This document shows, one piece after another, positions 60,210-64,000 of a stretch of DNA of 64,000 nucleotides (the first letter of the stretch is position 1; each line of letters opens with the position of its first letter). The notes beneath the pieces are model-generated. The model had not been told where the DNA came from and ran no database searches. It saw only the letters and a list, made by a program, of their open reading frames with translations. The stretch spans positions 26,209,744 through 26,273,743 of the forward strand of contig CP154956.1 of the NCBI GenBank assembly GCA_039621445.1, in the 5' to 3' direction. The translations under genes and the position numbers were made by a program. Origin of the DNA: Euglena gracilis (taxonomy: Eukaryota; Euglenida; Euglenophyceae; Euglenales).

Positions 60210-61440
60210 AAGGCCCTCCCTGCCATATTTGGGCCTACCAAAGTCCTCCCTGACACTTTTGGGCCTGCCTGACGCCCCCAAGCCTTATTTGGACCTGTCA
60301 TGGCCTCCCATCCAGTTAGCCCCCTCCCTTTTTGGCTCCAAGGGGTCACCAGCAGCACCCCCCCCCCCGCCCCATGCCAGTCTGCCATCCCCCTCAGAGC
60401 AACACCCAGGCCTCGGCCCAGCTGTCACTCACCCAGCACCTCCTTAATCATCACCATCCTCAGCTGGTTCCCATTCTGCAGAAGCCTCAACCTGCAACAC
60501 CCCACTGGTATTGTGCAGCCCCCTGCACCTGTCAGTGCCTTTCTCTCCCTTTCAGACTGAACCTGGATCTGTATCGACACCTGCATCTACTCTGGGTACT
60601 GGACCAGAAGCTCTCCTGTCCAAGACCCCATGCAGTACCCCAAGCTGCTCCCAGTCCATGAAGATATCCACTGGCACCCAGACCATCAAGAGAGTAGTGG
60701 TGGTTTCGACCAGCCAGACCACCATCACCAGAAGCCCCTCCTGGACCCCAAATCCAGCCCAAGTTGCACAACCAGCTCTCCCTGTCCAACCTGTCCAACC
60801 TCAACAAGTACCGCCTGTCCATCATCTTCCACCCCAACCTGATCTCCCTGGCCCCCAGTCTGCAGCCATCCTATCAGCATTTGGGGCCCCCAAGAAAAAA
60901 CCTGAGACATCCAAGCCCAAGGGTACATGCTGGGTGAAAAAGACCATTCCTGGGGCAACAGTGCCCCCTGCTGAGCTCATCGATGTGGACTACACTGCCT
61001 ACAAGTCCATCGCCCCAATCTTCTCCACTCACCAACCTGCAGCACCAGCATCAGCATCTGCAGCATCAAGGTCCTGTGACATCTTCAGAGGGGACAGCCC
61101 ATCCACTGTGAACATGAACTAAGAGTTTGCTTTTGGCCCTGGCTTCCCCAACCGCCCACCCACCCACCCACCCCGGCCATCAGCAGCATCTCCACCTCTG
61201 GCTCAACGTGGTGCTGCTTACTTCACCAGACGTCGCCCATTGGAACCCACAGCCCAAGCCCAACAGAGACAGCCCGAGGAGAGCCTGAAGAGGCTCCTCC
61301 TGGACCTCCTCCTGGAGGGCCGGGGCAGCCGACTGGATGGGGCCCAGACCAACCCCCACGGGGGCTTGCTGGCCAACCAGCGACGGCTCCAGTCCAGACG
61401 GCTGTTTCATGACTTGCCCCCTGCAGCTTTTCCTTTCATT
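60210..61440 (+). pseudogene. FG-repeat protein copy G, 3' part
   Basis: After H the repeat continues: AIFGPTKVLPDTFGPA, stop TGA, ALFGPVMASHP. From 60511 frame 1 is open: SVSTPASTLGTGPEALL, TQTIKRVVVVSTSQTTI, ILSAFGAPKKKPETSKPKG, PPAELIDVDYTAYKSIAP. It is interrupted by TAA at 61120 and continues EFAFGPGFPNRP, RQPEESLKRLLLDLLLEG, LLANQRRLQSRRLFHDLP. Low-complexity Pro/Ser spacers between FG motifs suit a nucleoporin-like protein. The end at about 61440 is unclear. Confidence 0.5.
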
Positions 61441-61825
61441 TCTCCCATTCTACCCGTTTCCTCCCAGCTGAAATACAGGGCTTTTACTAACTGCATACAC
61501 CCCCTACGGCACCCCCTCCCCAACCGCCCTCCACCATTCCAACGGTGTGTTTTCCCATTTTCTCAGTCCCACTACCCCTGTATACCACTGATCCAACCTT
61601 CCCCTCCCAGTCACCCAGTCTTTCCCCCAAAAATACCCCTAGGCCCTCTGTCATCAACCCAACCAACCAGGAAACCACCCACCCACCAACCCACACTCCC
61701 CCCATGCAATCATTTGGTCTGATCCCACTGTGCAGGGGGGCATTCTCTGACTGATAAGAGTCATCAGTGTGCAAGTTCAACCAGTGGTCAGCAGGAAATC
61801 CTGATCTGGGTTTATTTTCAGCACC
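61441..61825 (+). other. no gene recognised
   Basis: C/T-rich sequence with CCAACC(A)ACC repeats, then TTTATTTTCAG just before repeat F. It may be the 3' UTR of G. ORFs are Pro-rich by composition. Confidence 0.4.
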
Positions 61826-62755
61826 TATTCTTATCTATCTGGTCTCAGGTCCTCCTGTTCCACCTGCCCAGCCCCTATTGGGTGGCCCTGCAGAATTACT
61901 CAATCTGTCTGCCTGGGGACAACACCCCACAGGTGGGAACCTGCTCCATTCCTTTGCCCTGTGTCCTTGGGTTTGGTTGCACTTAGGCATGCACACCCAT
62001 CAACTGTCCCTGTCCCCACCATGTTGCTCGTCATGGATCTGTTTGGGCTGACTGTTTGACTGGGCCATGCATTTGTCTGGCTGGTTTTGGTTGCATTCAG
62101 GTATGCACACACATCAACTGTCCCTGTTCCCACCAGTCTGTTTGCTTTGCATTTGTCTGGGCTGTTCAACCCCCAGTCCCATTGCGGATCCTTTGTCAAT
62201 CATCTATGAAACACCTCCCTCTTCTAATGATGGCCAGTGTCGGACTGCCCTTTGTCAGCTATCATGTTTGGATTTTCCCACCAGTGTCCCCTCTCAGGGA
62301 ATCAGCCCCCAACATGACAATGGGAGCAATGTCCCATCTGCAGCTGGCCCTCGTCATCATCTTCACCTGGTCCCTGGCGACGACACCTACCGGCCTTAAG
62401 AGTTCCCAACCTCCCCATGCCACTGGGGTAGGTGCCTGAGACTGAATCTGCCTTTTTAGTGACGATTTGCACCCCCCTTGTAACAGCCGACCGAATTTTT
62501 CCTCGTGCATGCATCAGCCTCTTTCCATCAGGTTTACCTGCTCGACTTTCTGAAGTTTTTCTGCGGTGCCTCCCCAAGACAACCGTACCGCTTTCTGTCA
62601 TTTCATTCCAAGTGCAGTTTTGCCTAATGTTGCAGTTTGTGGTGTTCATCTTACTCACGGTCATCTCACTCCAAGTGCATTTTTTCCTGATGTTACAATT
62701 TGCTGTCATCCTTTTCATTTCCCCCTCCCATGGAACACATTTCTGCAAAGCACAG
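61826..62755. repeat. repeat F, copy 3
   Basis: The fullest copy. It starts at about ATCTATCTGGTCTCAGGTCC and ends at GCAAAGCACAG, where the LTR at 62756 is inserted; copy 2 continues GCAAAGCACCCCCTG. An ORF of 127 codons (62056-62439) contains the hydrophobic MSHLQLALVIIFTWSLATTP. It is preceded in copy 1 by non-LTR element A2 and here by gene copy G. Confidence 0.7.
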
Positions 62756-63154
62756 TGTACGTCCCCCCCCCCCCCGGCTTTTCTACTTTTGCTTTCCTCC
62801 CGAAAACCCCCACCTTCTGAACGCAAAGCACACAAGAAGAAGAATTGGTGGGACCGCAGTCCCTTATATGAAAGTGACTTTTGCTCTTTCGAGCTTTGTA
62901 AAAGAAAGAAATAAAACTTGTATTCAAATGTCACTTCGCCCCCAGAATTCTAAAAAGAATTGCAAAGCACCAAACCCAATAACCTTGATTTAGGAACCAG
63001 TTACTTTCGCTAAGCTTTCTCTAGCTCTGAGATTCTCTCTTTGTCTTATGGTTTAACCATGCCATTGTGTACAGCCCGGCCGTAGCCAGATTGTAGGCCG
63101 TAGCCCATTGCATCTGGTACACAGTGCCATGGCAGAATGGCTGCCTGGTAGACA
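62756..63154 (-). repeat. 3' LTR of minus-strand LTR element M2 (399 bp)
   Basis: + strand ends TGTACGTCC and CTGCCTGGTAGACA, shared with the M1 5' LTR. On the minus strand it is immediately preceded by the polypurine tract GGGAGGGGGA (63155-63164), so it is a 3' LTR. The rest of M2 extends beyond the window end. Confidence 0.7.
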
Positions 63155-63164
63155 TCCCCCTCCC

Positions 63165-63537
63165 AGGGCTCTGCCCGATTTCCCTGCTGGAACAGGCCAG
63201 TCGGGATGCCAGGCACAGTCCCAGGTTCAGAGAGACAGTACCAGGATACCATTGTCTCCTTCCAAATTACGGTTACCGTGTTTGGCACACAAAGCGCAAA
63301 ATAATTCTGGCGCGCATGCTGTGCTTTGTGCGTCTTCTTACTTGACTCCGTAGTGTCTTTGTGGTCTTGAATCTTCGCGATCAACGTGTTATCGACCGAA
63401 CTTAAGGCGATTCCGCCATTGTGTCTTGAAACGGTGTTGAACGCGATGATGAAGTGCGTATTCACGCTCGAGACTTCGCTCATTATGTGGGACTACGCCC
63501 ATTTCAGCCGTAGCTGCTTGTAGGAGGCAGGAAACCC
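63165..63537 (-). other. M2 region between last ORF and 3' LTR
   Basis: About 370 bp. The minus-strand ORF 63483-63046 runs through it into the LTR and has no recognised domain. Polypurine tract at its end. Confidence 0.4.
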
Positions 63538-64000
63538 TCAACGTTTGTGGGTTTCTTTGAAGTACTCACCCATGAGTGGGTCTTGTACCAAGGTAATTTC
63601 AGTTGGAAGTACGTCTAGGGTATCCTTGTCAGGATCGTATATGTTGATCCGTGGGATAACCCTACTTTTGACTTCTTGGATCTCCTTGGGCGGTTCGGTT
63701 TTGAGCATTTCAGCTCGCTTGTGGAGGTACACCTGCAAATTTTCCCAGAAAACTTTCGGAAAAGTTGCAGGCCATATGTAATAGTTCCATCTTGGATAAT
63801 TCGGCTGGTACCTGTGGTGGCATCCCAGGCAGAGCGTTGAAATCAACGTTATGCGCGCGGGATGCACAGGCACAGCGGGTTATGTGTGGTTTCAGAATGG
63901 TGCCAGCCCATTCTGAGTAATGTTCGTAACCATGTCGTTCGGGTGGGTAGTCAGGCAATAACCATCGTTGTGTGGTTTCCGAAACCGTTGAAGGCTTTGT
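63538..64000 (-). CDS. M2 terminal ORF (C-terminal part, unknown domain)
   Basis: Minus-strand ORF ending at 63538: WNYYIWPATFPKVFWENLQV, YLHKRAEMLKTEPPKEIQEV, VIPRINIYDPDKDTLDVLP, LMGEYFKETHKR. The upstream part (63958-63710) is in another frame. Composition is clearly protein-like. By position it would be the end of pol or an extra ORF. I do not recognise the fold; the start lies outside the window or is shifted. Confidence 0.5.

Noticed and set aside
1-64000. tRNA, rRNA, SL RNA or CRISPR loci
   Set aside because: No cloverleaf-type box A/B pair, rRNA core sequence, SL RNA gene or spaced short-repeat array was recognisable by eye; regular repeats here are satellites.

Overview
This is nuclear DNA of a euglenid, very probably Euglena or a close relative. 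The key evidence is three copies of the euglenid trans-spliced leader (ACTTTCTGAGTGTCTA, then a T-run and CG) at 19268-19297, 28316-28340 and 57642-57667. They sit in the genome as the 5' ends of reverse-transcribed messages: none is followed by the GT of an SL RNA gene, and an ATG follows 9-15 nt later. TTAGGG-type interstitial repeats, conventional GT-AG introns beside end-paired intron-like inserts, and 2A peptides in non-LTR elements all fit Euglenozoa. There are no prokaryotic features.

Layout. (1) 1-19.2 kb is repeat-rich host DNA: long G/C homopolymers, satellites, foldback elements, and at least five small hAT-like inverted-repeat elements, four with exact 8-bp target duplications and one with a 7/8 match. 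Between them lie short exon-like islands on the + strand. The best is a C4HC3 PHD finger (about 13256-13430). (2) 19.3-29.75 kb is a head-to-tail chain of R2/CRE-like non-LTR retrotransposons (A, B, A2) with a restriction-like endonuclease, 2A peptides and a shared 3'-terminal motif; A and A2 begin with the spliced leader. (3) 29.75-38.72 kb is a minus-strand Ty3/Gypsy-like LTR element inserted in A2. It lacks most of its integrase and its 3' LTR. (4) 39.78-51.94 kb is a young + strand Ty3/Gypsy element (E) with 224-bp LTRs. Between gag and protease it carries a Dam-like adenine methyltransferase-type domain and a cytosine-C5 methyltransferase, and its integrase ends in a chromodomain. A truncated tandem copy follows to 52.66 kb. 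(5) 53.2-57.62 kb holds two decayed non-LTR copies (C, D). (6) 57.64-61.44 kb is a spliced-leader-headed FG-repeat gene copy (G) interrupted by a gag fragment (H). (7) 61.8-64 kb is a third copy of repeat F followed by the 3' LTR and last ORF of another minus-strand LTR element.

How the parts interact. Nearly everything after 19 kb is retrotransposon nested in or chained to retrotransposon. The non-LTR elements follow one another directly at the conserved 3' hairpin. Most frame breaks in the LTR elements lie at homopolymer runs (A8, G7-8), so part of the apparent decay may be assembly error. The strongest candidates for something new are the two-methyltransferase LTR element, the spliced-leader-headed non-LTR chain, and the inverted-repeat inserts in exon-like DNA whose removal leaves open frames.
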